From Streptomyces sp. NBC_01428 (lineage in GTDB: Bacteria > Actinomycetota > Actinomycetes > Streptomycetales > Streptomycetaceae), in NCBI RefSeq assembly GCF_036231965.1, contig NZ_CP109499.1, forward strand, positions 2,480,001 through 2,544,000: DNA of 64,000 bases, in the 5' to 3' direction. The translations under genes were made by a program, and so were the position numbers. This document shows positions 10,594 to 19,735 of this stretch, in pieces. Position 1 is the stretch's first letter. The number at the start of each line of letters is the position of its first letter. Under the pieces are notes generated by a model that did no database searches, was not told the origin of the DNA, and saw only the letters and a program-made list of their open reading frames with translations.

Positions 10594-11463
10594 ATGGATC
10601 TGCGGCAGATGGAGGTCGTCGTCGCGGTGGCCGAGGAGGGCGGATTCACCGCGGCCGCCCAGCGGCTGCACGTGGTGCAGTCCGCCGTGTCGAGCACGGT
10701 CCGCGCGCTGGAACGGGAGCTGGGAACGCCCCTGTTCGACCGCACCACGCACCGGGTGTCGCTGACCGCGGCCGGTGAGGCGTTCGTCCCCGCCGCGCGG
10801 CTGGCACTGCGGGCGGCGGAGCAGGCCCGGGCGGCCGTCGACCTGGCGCGGGGACAACTGCGCGGGAGGCTCACCGTGGGCACGATGCAGGGTGTCTGGG
10901 CCGACCTCCACAAGCCGCTGGCCGCGCTGCGCGCCGAGCATCCGGGCGTGGTGGTGCGGCTGCGGCAGGCCGCGGTGACCGACATCCGGCAGGCGCTGCG
11001 CGAGGGCACGGTCGACCTGGCCGTGGTCGCGCTGGACCGGCAGCAGCAGCGCGGTCTGGTGACCCGGCTGCTCTCCCACGAGGAGATGGTGCTGGTCTCC
11101 GCCCCGCGGCGGACGCTCGCCACGTCCGGCCCCGACGGTGCGGTCACGCTCGCCGAGACGGCGCGGCTGCCGCTCGTGGACTTCGTGCCCGGCTGGGCGA
11201 TCCGGCTCTCCGTGGACCGGGCGTTCCGCGCGGCCGCGGTGGAACGGGAGACGACCTTCGAGGTCAACGACATCGTCGCCGCGGCCGAACTCGTCCGCAA
11301 CGACCTCGGCGTCTGCGTCATGCCCGCCTCGATCGCCGCGCGGTTCCCCGACCTCGGCACCCACGCGTTCGACCGGCACGCGCCGCACTGGAAGGTCATG
11401 CTGGTACGACCCGCAGGCGAGCCCCCGCCGGTGGTCGCCGCGCTGCTGCGCCACATGACCTGA
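10594..11463 (+). CDS. LysR family transcriptional regulator
   Basis: A 289-residue LysR-type regulator. The N-terminal winged helix-turn-helix (residues 1-60; FTAAAQRLHVVQSAVSSTVRALERELG) is followed by a periplasmic-binding-protein-like effector domain. The start is placed at ATG 10594 because GGGAG at 10584-10588 is then correctly spaced; an in-frame GTG at 10588 overlaps that site. Its effector and targets are unknown. It lies between the AA10 gene (same strand) and the YhgE-type gene (convergent), so a divergent partner, the usual LysR target, is absent. Confidence 0.92.
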   Translation: MDLRQMEVVVAVAEEGGFTAAAQRLHVVQSAVSSTVRALERELGTPLFDRTTHRVSLTAAGEAFVPAARLALRAAEQARAAVDLARGQLRGRLTVGTMQGVWADLHKPLAALRAEHPGVVVRLRQAAVTDIRQALREGTVDLAVVALDRQQQRGLVTRLLSHEEMVLVSAPRRTLATSGPDGAVTLAETARLPLVDFVPGWAIRLSVDRAFRAAAVERETTFEVNDIVAAAELVRNDLGVCVMPASIAARFPDLGTHAFDRHAPHWKVMLVRPAGEPPPVVAALLRHMT

Positions 11464-11496
11464 GGACCCGTCAGACGGTCGGCCGTACGGAGTTGT

Positions 11497-12939
11497 TCAC
11501 GCGGATCCGGCCTCGACGGGCGGTACGGGCTGCGGGGTCATGCGGTGCAGCCCCTTGCGGTCGTAGTAGCGGGTCATCGCGAAGCCGAAGAGGAGGCCGA
11601 TCGCGGTGCCGACGCCGATCATCAGCCAGGCCCGGTAGAGGCCCGCGTCGGCCCGCGCGTCGAAGAAGAGGATGGCCCGCACTCCGTCGCTCAACTGCCG
11701 CATGGGCTCGAAGATCGAGAGGAAGCGGTAGAAGCCGGGGACGGCCTGGAGCGGCACGGTGGCACCCGAGGACGGCAGGCCCAGCACGATGAACACGAAC
11801 ATCGACACGAGCTGCCCGATGCCGCCGAACGCCGCGTTGATCGCCTGCACACCCAGCCCGACGGCGAGGCTCGCGCAGTACGAGTAGATCCACAGCAGAG
11901 GCAGGTGGGTGGCGTCCATGCCGAGGATCGCCACGGTGGCCAGCATGACCAGGGAGACCGTCAGCAGGGTGATCCCCACGGTCATGCCCATCTTCAGGAG
12001 CAGCGTCTGCGTGCGGTTGATCGGCACGGTCGGCCGGCGGGTGTGCCAGGGGCCGATCTCGCTGTCGGCGTAGCCGAGGGCCGTGTCGACGCCGGTGCTG
12101 ATGAGGTTGGCGCCGAGGAACCCGGCGAGCACCAGGAGCAGGGTGTAGTAGAAGGCGCTCAGCCCGAGGCCGCTGTGCCGTCCGATGGGGTGTCCGACGC
12201 GGGTGACGACCTGGACGGGTTGGGCGAGGAGCAGGCGTGTGGTGGGGTCGGCCTTCGCGGTCGCGGGGGACGCCGTCAGCTGTTTGCCGATGGTGGCCGA
12301 GGCCTGCTGCGCCGCGGCCGTGGTGATGCGGCTCGCCAGGGAGGAACCGAGGCTGCCCATACCGGGGTTGGTCAGCACCGTCAGGGTGGGCCGCTTCGTG
12401 GCGTTCGCCGTCGTGAGGGCCGCGAGGGAGTCGGTGAAGTTCGTCGGGACCTCGAGGGCGCCGTAGATCTTCCCGGAGGCGAGTTCGTCCTGCGCCTCGG
12501 CGGGGGTCAGCCGGCGCCACTCGACCGTGTCGGACGTGCCGTCGGAGACGATGGCGGTGGTGACCTGGGTGCCGACGTTCTGGCGCTGCCCCGGGAGCGG
12601 CTTGCCGAGGTCCGCGTTGACGAGCCCGATCGGCAGGTCGTGCAGGTTCCGCTCCGGGTTGACGATGCCGCCCATGTAGAGCAGCGACAGCAGCAGGGCG
12701 AGCAGCGCCGTCAGTACGGTGGGGAAGATCCACAGCTTCGGCCGCGTCAGCAACGCGCCGGCCCGGGCCCCACCCCCCGACCCCCGCGGCCCTCCTCCGG
12801 CCCCCGACCCGACACCGCCGCTCCCGGCACTGCCGCCACCGCCGCCGCTGAGGAGGGCATCACCGGTCGCGTCTCCGACCGGGTCACCGACGGGGTCACG
12901 ATGGCCGTCGTCGTCGGGGTGCTTGCTGTCGGCGTCCAT
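11497..12939 (-). CDS. YhgE/Pip-type ABC-2 membrane protein
   Basis: A 480-residue membrane protein. The first 75 residues are Gly/Ser/Asp-rich and probably cytosolic. One membrane helix (about 80-105, LWIFPTVLTALLALLLSLLY) precedes a large extracytoplasmic domain with the family signature LPIGLVNADLG. Five or six further helices fill the C-terminal half in the ABC-2 permease pattern. Family members include phage infection protein Pip and type VII-secretion-associated YhgE/EsaA-like proteins; the role in Streptomyces is not established. ATG 12939 is preceded by ATGGAGAAGC. No ABC ATPase gene is adjacent. Confidence 0.88.
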   Translation of the reverse strand: MDADSKHPDDDGHRDPVGDPVGDATGDALLSGGGGGSAGSGGVGSGAGGGPRGSGGGARAGALLTRPKLWIFPTVLTALLALLLSLLYMGGIVNPERNLHDLPIGLVNADLGKPLPGQRQNVGTQVTTAIVSDGTSDTVEWRRLTPAEAQDELASGKIYGALEVPTNFTDSLAALTTANATKRPTLTVLTNPGMGSLGSSLASRITTAAAQQASATIGKQLTASPATAKADPTTRLLLAQPVQVVTRVGHPIGRHSGLGLSAFYYTLLLVLAGFLGANLISTGVDTALGYADSEIGPWHTRRPTVPINRTQTLLLKMGMTVGITLLTVSLVMLATVAILGMDATHLPLLWIYSYCASLAVGLGVQAINAAFGGIGQLVSMFVFIVLGLPSSGATVPLQAVPGFYRFLSIFEPMRQLSDGVRAILFFDARADAGLYRAWLMIGVGTAIGLLFGFAMTRYYDRKGLHRMTPQPVPPVEAGSA

Positions 12940-13364
12940 GCTTCTCCATAGGGTCCGGGCGGCACGGGACCGTCGGGGGCGCGCGGCCCGGCCGGGGATC
13001 CGGGGCCGCAGGTCAGGCCAGGATCGGTCGTCCCCGGGCATCACGGCCGCCGACGCGCCGACCGACCGGTTGACGGCCGCGATAACCTGACGGGCACTCG
13101 GACACGGGCCACACCGGATGACGCGGCGGTCCGTGGAGGGGGCGAACGGGGTGCGGGGCGCGAGTGTGGCACACGCTTCGAAATCGGTCTTCTGTCCGGC
13201 ATGCCGTGTTCGCACCTCCCGCAGCATCTGCCGGATCAGGGGGATGCGGCTGACTGAGACCGCGGTCGCCTTGGATGATTGCGAGCACAACCAAATCGGC
13301 ACTGTCCGTGGATGCTTGGGCCGGCGCCTGACGCAGCCCGGAATCTGAAGCGACCACGGGGAGA
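12940..13364. other. 425-base intergenic region before the metallopeptidase operon
   Basis: This gap separates the divergent YhgE-type gene and the DUF6545 operon and must hold both promoters. The stretch at about 13270-13320 is less GC-rich than its surroundings and is the likeliest promoter region of the operon. No credible gene was found; in particular there is no helix-turn-helix partner for the ImmA-like protein. The open frames here have shadow-like composition. Confidence 0.6.
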
Positions 13365-13892
13365 ATGGTGCGCAAGAGCAGGGAGATGCGTAAGTTCGCC
13401 GACACGCTCATCGATCCCATCCGGGTGAAGCTCCCCGCGGACCCCGAGGACGTGTTCGCCGGGCTGGTCGCGTCGGTCAACCAGTGGCGCGGTCGCCCCG
13501 TCTTCGTCCACCGGGCTCCCTTTCCCCCGCACACCGCGACCGGTCTCTGGCTCGAACGCGACACCTACGACGACGTCATCATCGAGGAACGCGCCATCGG
13601 GTGGCACCAGATCGTGATCCTCGCCCACGAGGTGTGGCACATGAAGCAGGGGGACGCGGCGCCTCCGCACCGGGCGGCCACCGGTGACGGAGACCAACCG
13701 GCCGCCGCCCGGACCGACTTCGTCCTGTCGGCCGAGCAGGACGCCGACCAGTTCGGCATGTTGGTCGGCCGTCGCCTCAGGGCACTCCTGGAGGCGACGG
13801 AGAACTCGGTCCTCGGGGCCGGGCCGGACACCTCGGACGACCTCGCCGGCCGGATCGGGGCCGCCCTCAACTACCGCGGAACCCGGCGATGA
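13365..13892 (+). CDS. ImmA/IrrE-like zinc metallopeptidase
   Basis: A 175-residue soluble protein with the zincin motif HEVWH (His88, Glu89, His92) in ILAHEVWHMKQGD and a downstream acidic helix (SAEQDADQFG) that may supply the third ligand. This is the layout of ImmA/IrrE peptidases, which cleave or bind XRE-type repressors in ICEBs1, Deinococcus and many toxin-antitoxin-like loci. No XRE gene accompanies it here. ATG 13365 sits very close to GGGGAG; GTG 13368 has better spacing and is an equal candidate. Its stop overlaps the next gene's start by four bases (ATGA), so translation is coupled to the membrane protein. Confidence 0.85.
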   Translation: MVRKSREMRKFADTLIDPIRVKLPADPEDVFAGLVASVNQWRGRPVFVHRAPFPPHTATGLWLERDTYDDVIIEERAIGWHQIVILAHEVWHMKQGDAAPPHRAATGDGDQPAAARTDFVLSAEQDADQFGMLVGRRLRALLEATENSVLGAGPDTSDDLAGRIGAALNYRGTRR

Positions 13893-15130
13893 GCGGCCTC
13901 ATCAACTACGCGAGCTGCGGGGTGCTCTGGCTCGGCCTGACGATCAAGGCCCCGGATCTCGTGCGCCACCGGCACGACCCCATCCTGCGGGTGATCTGCG
14001 CGGTCATGGCACTGGCCGGCCTCTGCTTCGTCCTCGGCTCGCCCCCGACCGTCGGCGCCATCAACCGAGTCACCGGCGTACCCAACCTCGCGGCTCCCCT
14101 GACCTACGCGTCCATCACCGCCTACAGCGCGACCTCCCTCGTCCTGATCGTCTACTGGAAGGGCGGCCCCGGTGTCCGCCGGATCGCCCGGTACCTGATG
14201 GCCGGCTACGGCACCGTGATCGTCGGCGTCGCGGTTCTGTTCGCCCTCGGCGACACACCGGCGGAGCGCCGTACCGACTTCGACACCTACTACGCGCAGA
14301 CGCCGTTCGTCGCCGGGGCGATCGTGCTGTACCTCGTGGCCCACCTGGCCGCCGTGGTGACGACGGCGTCGTGGTCGCTGCGCTGGGCCCGGGAGGTGGG
14401 CGGCTGGCTCCGGGCCGGGCTGCTCACCCTGGGAACGGGCACCGTGGTCGGCGCGGGCTACAGCCTGTGCAAGCTGACGGCCGTCGTCGCCCGCTGGTGC
14501 GGCGCCGACTGGGCCTCGCTCGGGACGAAGTTCGCTCCCGGGTTCGCCGGCCTCGGCGCCCTCCTGACGGTCGCCGGCATTCTGGTTCCGTGGGCCGGGC
14601 CGAGCCTGATGACATGGCTGCTGCCGTGGCGGACCTACCGGCGGCTCGCGCCGCTGGAACACGAACTGGAGGCGGTCCTCGCCGAGCGGAGTCTTCGCCT
14701 GCCCCGCCCGTGGCCGTCCTCCCCGGCGGCGTTGTTGATCTGGCGTCAGACCAGCATCCACAACGCGCTGAGTTACCTCGACGCCCTCTTCGCCCGTGAC
14801 GTGTTCGAGCAGGCGCACGACCGGACGATGGAGGCCACCGGTGACCGGGAGCGGGCGCAGGCGGCCGGATGGGCGGCGGCGATCGCCGCGGTCATGCGGG
14901 ACGTACGCGACGGACGGCCACCCGCCGCTCCGGGCGGCGGCAGTCCGGTCGCCGAGGCACCCGACGCCGCCGCACTCGTCCGCATCGCCGAGGCCCTGAT
15001 TCCGGCGGACGGCGCCGCGGCCGCCCGCCCGCGGCGGAGCGGCCGCACGGGACACCGCACGACCGCGACGTCCCCCGCACCGGCGACGCCCTCCAGCACC
15101 CGGGGCGCTGAACGGAGTCCTCACGCATGA
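13889..15130 (+). CDS. DUF6545 (MAB_1171c-type) seven-TM protein, copy 1
   Basis: A 413-residue protein with about seven membrane helices in the first 245 residues, then a cytosolic helical region and a disordered Arg/Thr/Pro-rich end. Annotators call the family putative transporters, but no transport motif is visible; the N-terminal 7-TM plus cytosolic tail looks as much like a receptor. Motifs shared with the next gene include INRVTGVPN, APLTYASITAYS, YWKGGP, FDTYYAQTP and KLTAVVARW. It is translationally coupled on both sides by four-base overlaps. Function unknown. Confidence 0.88.
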   Translation: MSGLINYASCGVLWLGLTIKAPDLVRHRHDPILRVICAVMALAGLCFVLGSPPTVGAINRVTGVPNLAAPLTYASITAYSATSLVLIVYWKGGPGVRRIARYLMAGYGTVIVGVAVLFALGDTPAERRTDFDTYYAQTPFVAGAIVLYLVAHLAAVVTTASWSLRWAREVGGWLRAGLLTLGTGTVVGAGYSLCKLTAVVARWCGADWASLGTKFAPGFAGLGALLTVAGILVPWAGPSLMTWLLPWRTYRRLAPLEHELEAVLAERSLRLPRPWPSSPAALLIWRQTSIHNALSYLDALFARDVFEQAHDRTMEATGDRERAQAAGWAAAIAAVMRDVRDGRPPAAPGGGSPVAEAPDAAALVRIAEALIPADGAAAARPRRSGRTGHRTTATSPAPATPSSTRGAERSPHA

Positions 15131-16305
15131 GCCTGGTCGTGTACCTCGCGGCGGCCCTTCTCGCTCTCACCTGCGTCCTGCTGTTCCGCCGGCCGCGCTC
15201 GGCCCTCCGCAATCCGCTGACGGCGTCCACCTGCGCCGTGGTCGCGATCGGCGCGGTGTGCTTCACCTGCTCCGCACCGATCACGCTGGCGACGGTGAAC
15301 CGCCTGACGGGGATACCCAACTTCGGCGCCCCGCTGACCTACGGCATGATCTCCGCGTACAGCTGCAGCTGGGTCGTCCTGCTCGTCCAGTGGAGGGGCG
15401 GCCCGCCCGCCCTGCTCCGGCGGATGACCCTGGTCGGTACCGTCGTGTACGGCCTGCTGATCGTCGCGATCATCGTGCTGTTCACGCTCGCGGACGCCGG
15501 CACCGAACGGCTGCGGGACCTCGACACCTACTACGCGAACACGCCGTACATGCGCGAGATGATCGTGCTCTACCTGGTCGGCCACGGAGCCTGCACCCTG
15601 GTCATGGGCGTCGTCTGCCTCCGGTGGATGCGTGAGGTGACGGGACCGCTGCGGACCGGGCTGCGGCTCATCGTCGTCGGTCTCGTCTTCGACCTCGTGG
15701 GCTTCGAACTCGCGAAGATCACCGCCGTCGTCGCACGGTGGCTGGGTCACGACCTCGACTTCCTCTCCACCACGCTCGCCCCGCCCGTGGTGTCCGTCGG
15801 TGCCCTGTTCTGCTCCGCCGGGTTCATGCTCCCCCGCCTCCTCCCCCCGGCGATCACCCACTGGCGCAGCCTGGGCGACTACCGCACGCTGACCCCGCTG
15901 TGGCGGGAAGTACGGTGGGCCGCGACCACACCGAAGCCGGAGCCGTCCTGGTGGGAGCTGCCCCACGCACGGCTCCAGCGGCTGGAGGTGTCCATCCATG
16001 ACGCGCTCCTCGCCCTGACCCCCCACTTCGACGACCAGGTGCGCCGGATCTCCCTGACGACCGCGCTCCACGACGGCAAGACACCCCGTCAGGCACGCGT
16101 GATAGCCGAGGCCGCCATGCTCGCCGACGCCGCACGTCACGCGGACTCCCCCGACGGCGCACCGCTCGGAACGTCCAGCGGCTGCCGCCTGCGCACGCTC
16201 GACGGCCTCGGTACCCGGGGGCTCGTCGAACTCGCCCAGGAACTCGGGCAGTCCCCCGTCGTCGCCGCGGCCCGGCAGGGTTCGGTGGCGGCATCCCGTG
16301 AGTGA
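15127..16305 (+). CDS. DUF6545 (MAB_1171c-type) seven-TM protein, copy 2
   Basis: A 392-residue paralogue of the preceding gene, with the same seven-helix N-terminal part and a cytosolic C-terminal helical domain (about 250-392; LQRLEVSIHDALLAL). Shared motifs are VNRLTGIPN, APLTYGMISAYS, QWRGGP, LDTYYANTP and KITAVVARW. Divergence is strong outside them, so the duplication is old. Two different copies kept in one coupled operon suggest a heteromeric membrane complex; this is inference. The ATG overlaps the previous stop by four bases. A 15-base gap with AAGGAG leads to the FAD enzyme. Confidence 0.88.
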   Translation: MSLVVYLAAALLALTCVLLFRRPRSALRNPLTASTCAVVAIGAVCFTCSAPITLATVNRLTGIPNFGAPLTYGMISAYSCSWVVLLVQWRGGPPALLRRMTLVGTVVYGLLIVAIIVLFTLADAGTERLRDLDTYYANTPYMREMIVLYLVGHGACTLVMGVVCLRWMREVTGPLRTGLRLIVVGLVFDLVGFELAKITAVVARWLGHDLDFLSTTLAPPVVSVGALFCSAGFMLPRLLPPAITHWRSLGDYRTLTPLWREVRWAATTPKPEPSWWELPHARLQRLEVSIHDALLALTPHFDDQVRRISLTTALHDGKTPRQARVIAEAAMLADAARHADSPDGAPLGTSSGCRLRTLDGLGTRGLVELAQELGQSPVVAAARQGSVAASRE

Positions 16306-16320
16306 ATTCCAAGGAGCATC

Positions 16321-17748
16321 ATGAGCAGAGCTGTGATCATCGGCGCGGGACTGGGCGGTGTACTGGCCGCGGCGGCGATGTCTCCGTACGTCGACGAGGT
16401 CGTCGTGGTCGACCGTGACGACCTGCCCGCCGACGGGCCGGACCACCGCAAGGGACTTCCCCAGGGACGCCACGCCCATCTCCTCATGGCGGGCGGACTG
16501 GACGCCATGGAAGCCCTGCTCCCGGCGGCCGGCGTCAGGAAGCGGCTGCTGGCCGCGGGCGCCCGCGAGATATCGCTCAGCTCCGGCATGGTGGTGCTGA
16601 GTTCGGAGGGCTGGCTGCGCCGGTGGCGCCGAACCGACCACACCATGATCACGTGCACCCGGGCCCTGCTCGACTGGACCGTCCGCGCCGCCGTCGTCGA
16701 AGGCTGCGGCAACATCGAGATCCGCAGGGCCCGGGCGACCGGACTCATCGGCGGGGCCCGGCGTGTCCAGGGCGTCCGCGTCGACTCCGACGAGGAGACT
16801 ACGGAGCTCCGCGCGGACATCGTCGTCGAGGCCACGGGCCGGGGCTCACGCATCGTCAACTGGCTGTCCGAGCTGGGTGTCACGGGCGTCGAGGAGAAGA
16901 ACGTCGACTCCGGCCTCGTCAACGCCACCCGCATCTACCGCACCCCGTCCGGCGCCGAGGACTTCCCTCTGACGATGGTGCAGGCCGACCCGTACGTGGG
17001 CCGGCCCGGCCGCAGTGCCGTGATCGTCCCGATCGAGGGCGACCGCTGGATGGTCAGCCTCGCGGGTTCCCGAGGCGGTGAACCGCCCGCCGACCCGGAC
17101 GACTTCCTCAGGTACACGCTCGACCTTCCCCACCCCCTCATCGGGCAGCTCATCTCCCGAGCCGAACCTCTCACCGAGGTCTTCCTCAGCCGCAGCACCA
17201 GCAACTCCCGTCGCTATCTGGAGAAGATCCGCGACTGGCCGGACGGCCTCGTCGTCCTCGGCGACGCGCTGGCCACCTTCAACCCCGCCTACGGCCAGGG
17301 CATGTCGGTGGCCGCGCTCGGCGCCCTGGAGCTCGGGCACCGGCTCGAAGGCTCCGACCCGGCGGCCACCGGTCTCGCCCGTCGGGTCCAGCGCTCCGCC
17401 GCCCGGCACGTGGAGACGGCATGGAACATCGCCGTCGGCCAGGACGTCCTCTATCCCGACGTCCGGGGCGGACGGCCGACCGCCGCCGACCGCGTCGCCG
17501 CGCGGTACACGCGCCGCCTCACCCGCGCCGCGACCGGCTCCCTGACCGCAGCCACCGCGCTGTGGGACGTGACCGGACTCAAGGCGGGCCCCGCCCGACT
17601 GCTGCGCCCCGGCACCGTACTGGCCACGCTGACCGGCCCCCGGCTGCCCCTCCTGTCCGAACCACCGCTGACACCGGGCGAGTCGGGCGTGCTCAGCAGC
17701 CTCCACGCCACCCCGGCAGAAGAGTCCCCGTCCTCCGCGCCCGCCTAG
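16321..17748 (+). CDS. FAD-dependent monooxygenase-like oxidoreductase
   Basis: A 475-residue flavoprotein of the PHBH/squalene-epoxidase-like group. The Rossmann dinucleotide site is VIIGAGLGGVLAAA at residues 5-18, and the second FAD motif is VVLGDALATFNPAYGQG at about 310. A middle substrate domain and a C-terminal extension with TRAATGSLTAATALW follow. Such enzymes hydroxylate or epoxidise small molecules using NAD(P)H and oxygen; nothing here shows the substrate. AAGGAG precedes ATG 16321. It is the last gene of the metallopeptidase/DUF6545 operon, which suggests that it makes or modifies a ligand for that system; this is speculation. Confidence 0.88.
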   Translation: MSRAVIIGAGLGGVLAAAAMSPYVDEVVVVDRDDLPADGPDHRKGLPQGRHAHLLMAGGLDAMEALLPAAGVRKRLLAAGAREISLSSGMVVLSSEGWLRRWRRTDHTMITCTRALLDWTVRAAVVEGCGNIEIRRARATGLIGGARRVQGVRVDSDEETTELRADIVVEATGRGSRIVNWLSELGVTGVEEKNVDSGLVNATRIYRTPSGAEDFPLTMVQADPYVGRPGRSAVIVPIEGDRWMVSLAGSRGGEPPADPDDFLRYTLDLPHPLIGQLISRAEPLTEVFLSRSTSNSRRYLEKIRDWPDGLVVLGDALATFNPAYGQGMSVAALGALELGHRLEGSDPAATGLARRVQRSAARHVETAWNIAVGQDVLYPDVRGGRPTAADRVAARYTRRLTRAATGSLTAATALWDVTGLKAGPARLLRPGTVLATLTGPRLPLLSEPPLTPGESGVLSSLHATPAEESPSSAPA

Positions 17749-17942
17749 GAACGCGGGCACGGCACGCCACCGCCCCCGCGCGTCCGCCGCGCCCCCCTCC
17801 CGTGTCGCCCACAAGCTCGCCCCCCTTCCTCTGCCGGACACATGGACGCCACCCCGTACGGGAACGTTTCTCCTGTCCCCGTTGCATCGCCTTGGATCCG
17901 TCCGTCCGCATGCGGGCGTGACGCGGAAGGACGACGTGCGCC

Positions 17943-18998
17943 GTGTCCCTGCTTCCGCTCGAAAGTCTCACCGCGGCCCCCGCAGCCCCCGCCACCTGCC
18001 CGGCCGCCGTGCCCGTCGACGTCCCGGCGCCGGTCGGCGCCCCCACCGCCGACCGCCTCACGCCCCTCGGACGCCTCACCCGTCTCACGATGGTCCTGCT
18101 GCCGCTCCTGGTGATCGGCGTGTGGGCCGTACTCGACCGGCACGCGCTGCTGGACGGAGCCGTCCGGCTGGGTGCCGCCGACCCCTGGTGGCTGCTGGCC
18201 GGCGCCTTCTTCACGGCTCTCGGCTGGGTGGCCGCCGCGTGCGTACGGCAGGGCGCCCTTCCCGAACGGCTGCCCCCGGGGCTGCTGCTGGCCTCGCAGT
18301 TCGCCGCCGGTGCCGCCAACCACGTCCTGCCGGCCGGCATCGGCGCCCACGCCGTCACCCTGCGCTTCCTGCGGCGCCAGGGCATCCCGCTCCCTCGCGC
18401 CACCGCGTCGGTCGCCCTCTATTCGCTGGTCAAACCGCTGGCCAAGATGCCGGTCCTGATCGTGTTCCTGGTGGCCTCCGAGGACACCCTGCGGCTCGGC
18501 CGGCTCGCCCCGGACCGCTGGACGCTGCTGCCCGCCGCGGGCGGTGTGGCGCTCGCGCTCACCGTCGTCCTCGCGCTGCCGGCACTCGTCCGCCCGCTGC
18601 GCCGCCCGGTCCTCGACCTCCTGCGCACCGCGCTGACCGACATACGGATCCTGCACACCCGGCCCAGCCGGGTCCTCGCCCTCTGGGGCGGGTCCGCCGC
18701 GGCCCCGCTGCTCCAGGGGAGCGTGATCGCGTCGGTCGGGTTCTCGCTCGGACTGCCGCTGTCATGGACCCAGGTGATGTTCGCGCTCCTGGTCGCCAGT
18801 ACCGCCGCGGGCGCCGTGCCCGCGCCCGGCGGTATCGGCCCGATGGACGCGGCCCTGGTGTTCACCATGGTCGCGCTGGGCGCCCCGATGAGCCTGTCGA
18901 CGGCCACCGTGATCGGCTACCGCGTGCTGACGGTCTGGGTGCCGCTGCTGCCCGGCACCCTCGTGCTGTCCGCGCTGGTCCACCGCAAGGTTCTGTGA
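17943..18998 (+). CDS. Lysylphosphatidylglycerol-synthase-type flippase domain protein
   Basis: A 351-residue polytopic membrane protein matching the transmembrane domain of MprF-like proteins (UPF0104). An Ala/Pro-rich N-terminus of about 45 residues precedes 7-8 helices. The family landmarks are AANHVLPAGIGAHAVTLRFL at about 120 and VPAPGGIGPMDAALV at about 300. There is no aminoacyl-transferase domain, so a lipid-linked substrate transporter role is more likely than lysyl-PG synthesis. GTG 17943 follows GGAAGGA with slightly long spacing. It stands alone, 194 bases downstream of the FAD enzyme and possibly with its own promoter. Confidence 0.85.
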   Translation: MSLLPLESLTAAPAAPATCPAAVPVDVPAPVGAPTADRLTPLGRLTRLTMVLLPLLVIGVWAVLDRHALLDGAVRLGAADPWWLLAGAFFTALGWVAAACVRQGALPERLPPGLLLASQFAAGAANHVLPAGIGAHAVTLRFLRRQGIPLPRATASVALYSLVKPLAKMPVLIVFLVASEDTLRLGRLAPDRWTLLPAAGGVALALTVVLALPALVRPLRRPVLDLLRTALTDIRILHTRPSRVLALWGGSAAAPLLQGSVIASVGFSLGLPLSWTQVMFALLVASTAAGAVPAPGGIGPMDAALVFTMVALGAPMSLSTATVIGYRVLTVWVPLLPGTLVLSALVHRKVL

Positions 18999-19086
18999 CG
19001 ACGGGTCCGGCCATATGATCCGATCCGCCGCTCCTCCGCGGTGCCCGTCGCGGCGCGTGCCGCCCAAGAGAAGCAGGTCGGCCCAC

Positions 19087-19686
19087 GTGACCGGTCCCAC
19101 CGTCAAGGCACCCTGGATCCTCGCCCGTTGCGCCCAGGGGGCGATAGCCGTGGCCGCGGTCACGGACGTGTTCCGCGCTACGGCGTACAGGGCCCGGGCC
19201 CTGCAGGACACCACCGCCCACCAGGACACCTCGCGGACCACGTCGTTGGTGTTCACCTACGTGATGCTCGGGGCGGCGGTCCTGTTCCTGGTCTGGTTCG
19301 ACCAGAGCCGGCACAACGCCCAGGTCATCAGCGGCGACGCCGGGCTCGCGACCGGTGCCTGGCCCGTCGTCGGCTGGTTCGTGCCGTTCGCCAATCTCGT
19401 GCTGCCGCGCCGGTTCGTGCTCGACGTCCTGCGGGCGAGCGCCGGAGGGAAGCGGGGGCGCGACGAGATCCTGGTGAACGTCTGGTGGGGCGTCTGGCTC
19501 GCCCACGCCCTGCTCGTCCCGGTCGCCTCGCTCGCGGCTCCCACGTCGCTGCCCGTTCTCGTCCTGGGAGAGGCCCTCATGATCGCCGCCGGAGTCCTCG
19601 CCATCCGGCTGATCCACCGCATGACCGCGCTCCAGGCCGCGCCCCGACCGGCCCCACCGTCCCCGGCACCGCTCAGCCACAGGTGA
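19087..19686 (+). CDS. DUF4328 membrane protein
   Basis: A protein of about 199 residues with four membrane helices and the DUF4328 signature WFVPFANLVLPRRFVLDV, followed by a Pro-rich C-terminal tail. The family is widespread in actinobacteria and uncharacterised. The open frame starts at ATG 19015, but its first 24 residues are low-complexity and Arg/Pro-rich, and neither start has a strong ribosome site; GTG 19087 (VTGPTVKAPW) fits homologues better as I remember them. It converges on msrB across a strong hairpin. Confidence 0.8.
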   Translation: MTGPTVKAPWILARCAQGAIAVAAVTDVFRATAYRARALQDTTAHQDTSRTTSLVFTYVMLGAAVLFLVWFDQSRHNAQVISGDAGLATGAWPVVGWFVPFANLVLPRRFVLDVLRASAGGKRGRDEILVNVWWGVWLAHALLVPVASLAAPTSLPVLVLGEALMIAAGVLAIRLIHRMTALQAAPRPAPPSPAPLSHR

Positions 19687-19699
19687 CCGGACCGATCCT

Positions 19700-19727
19700 C
19701 CGGGACGGGCTGTGCGGCCCGTCCCGG
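19700..19727. terminator. Bidirectional hairpin terminator
   Basis: CCGGGACGGGC and GCCCGTCCCGG form a perfect 11-bp stem with a six-base loop. It lies between the convergent DUF4328 gene and msrB, where it would stop transcripts from both sides. Confidence 0.8.
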
Positions 19728-19735
19728 GGTGGAAC

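Noticed and set aside
13118..13348. 76-codon frame before the metallopeptidase gene as a possible repressor or antitoxin
   Set aside because: No helix-turn-helix pattern and no ribosome site; probably noncoding.
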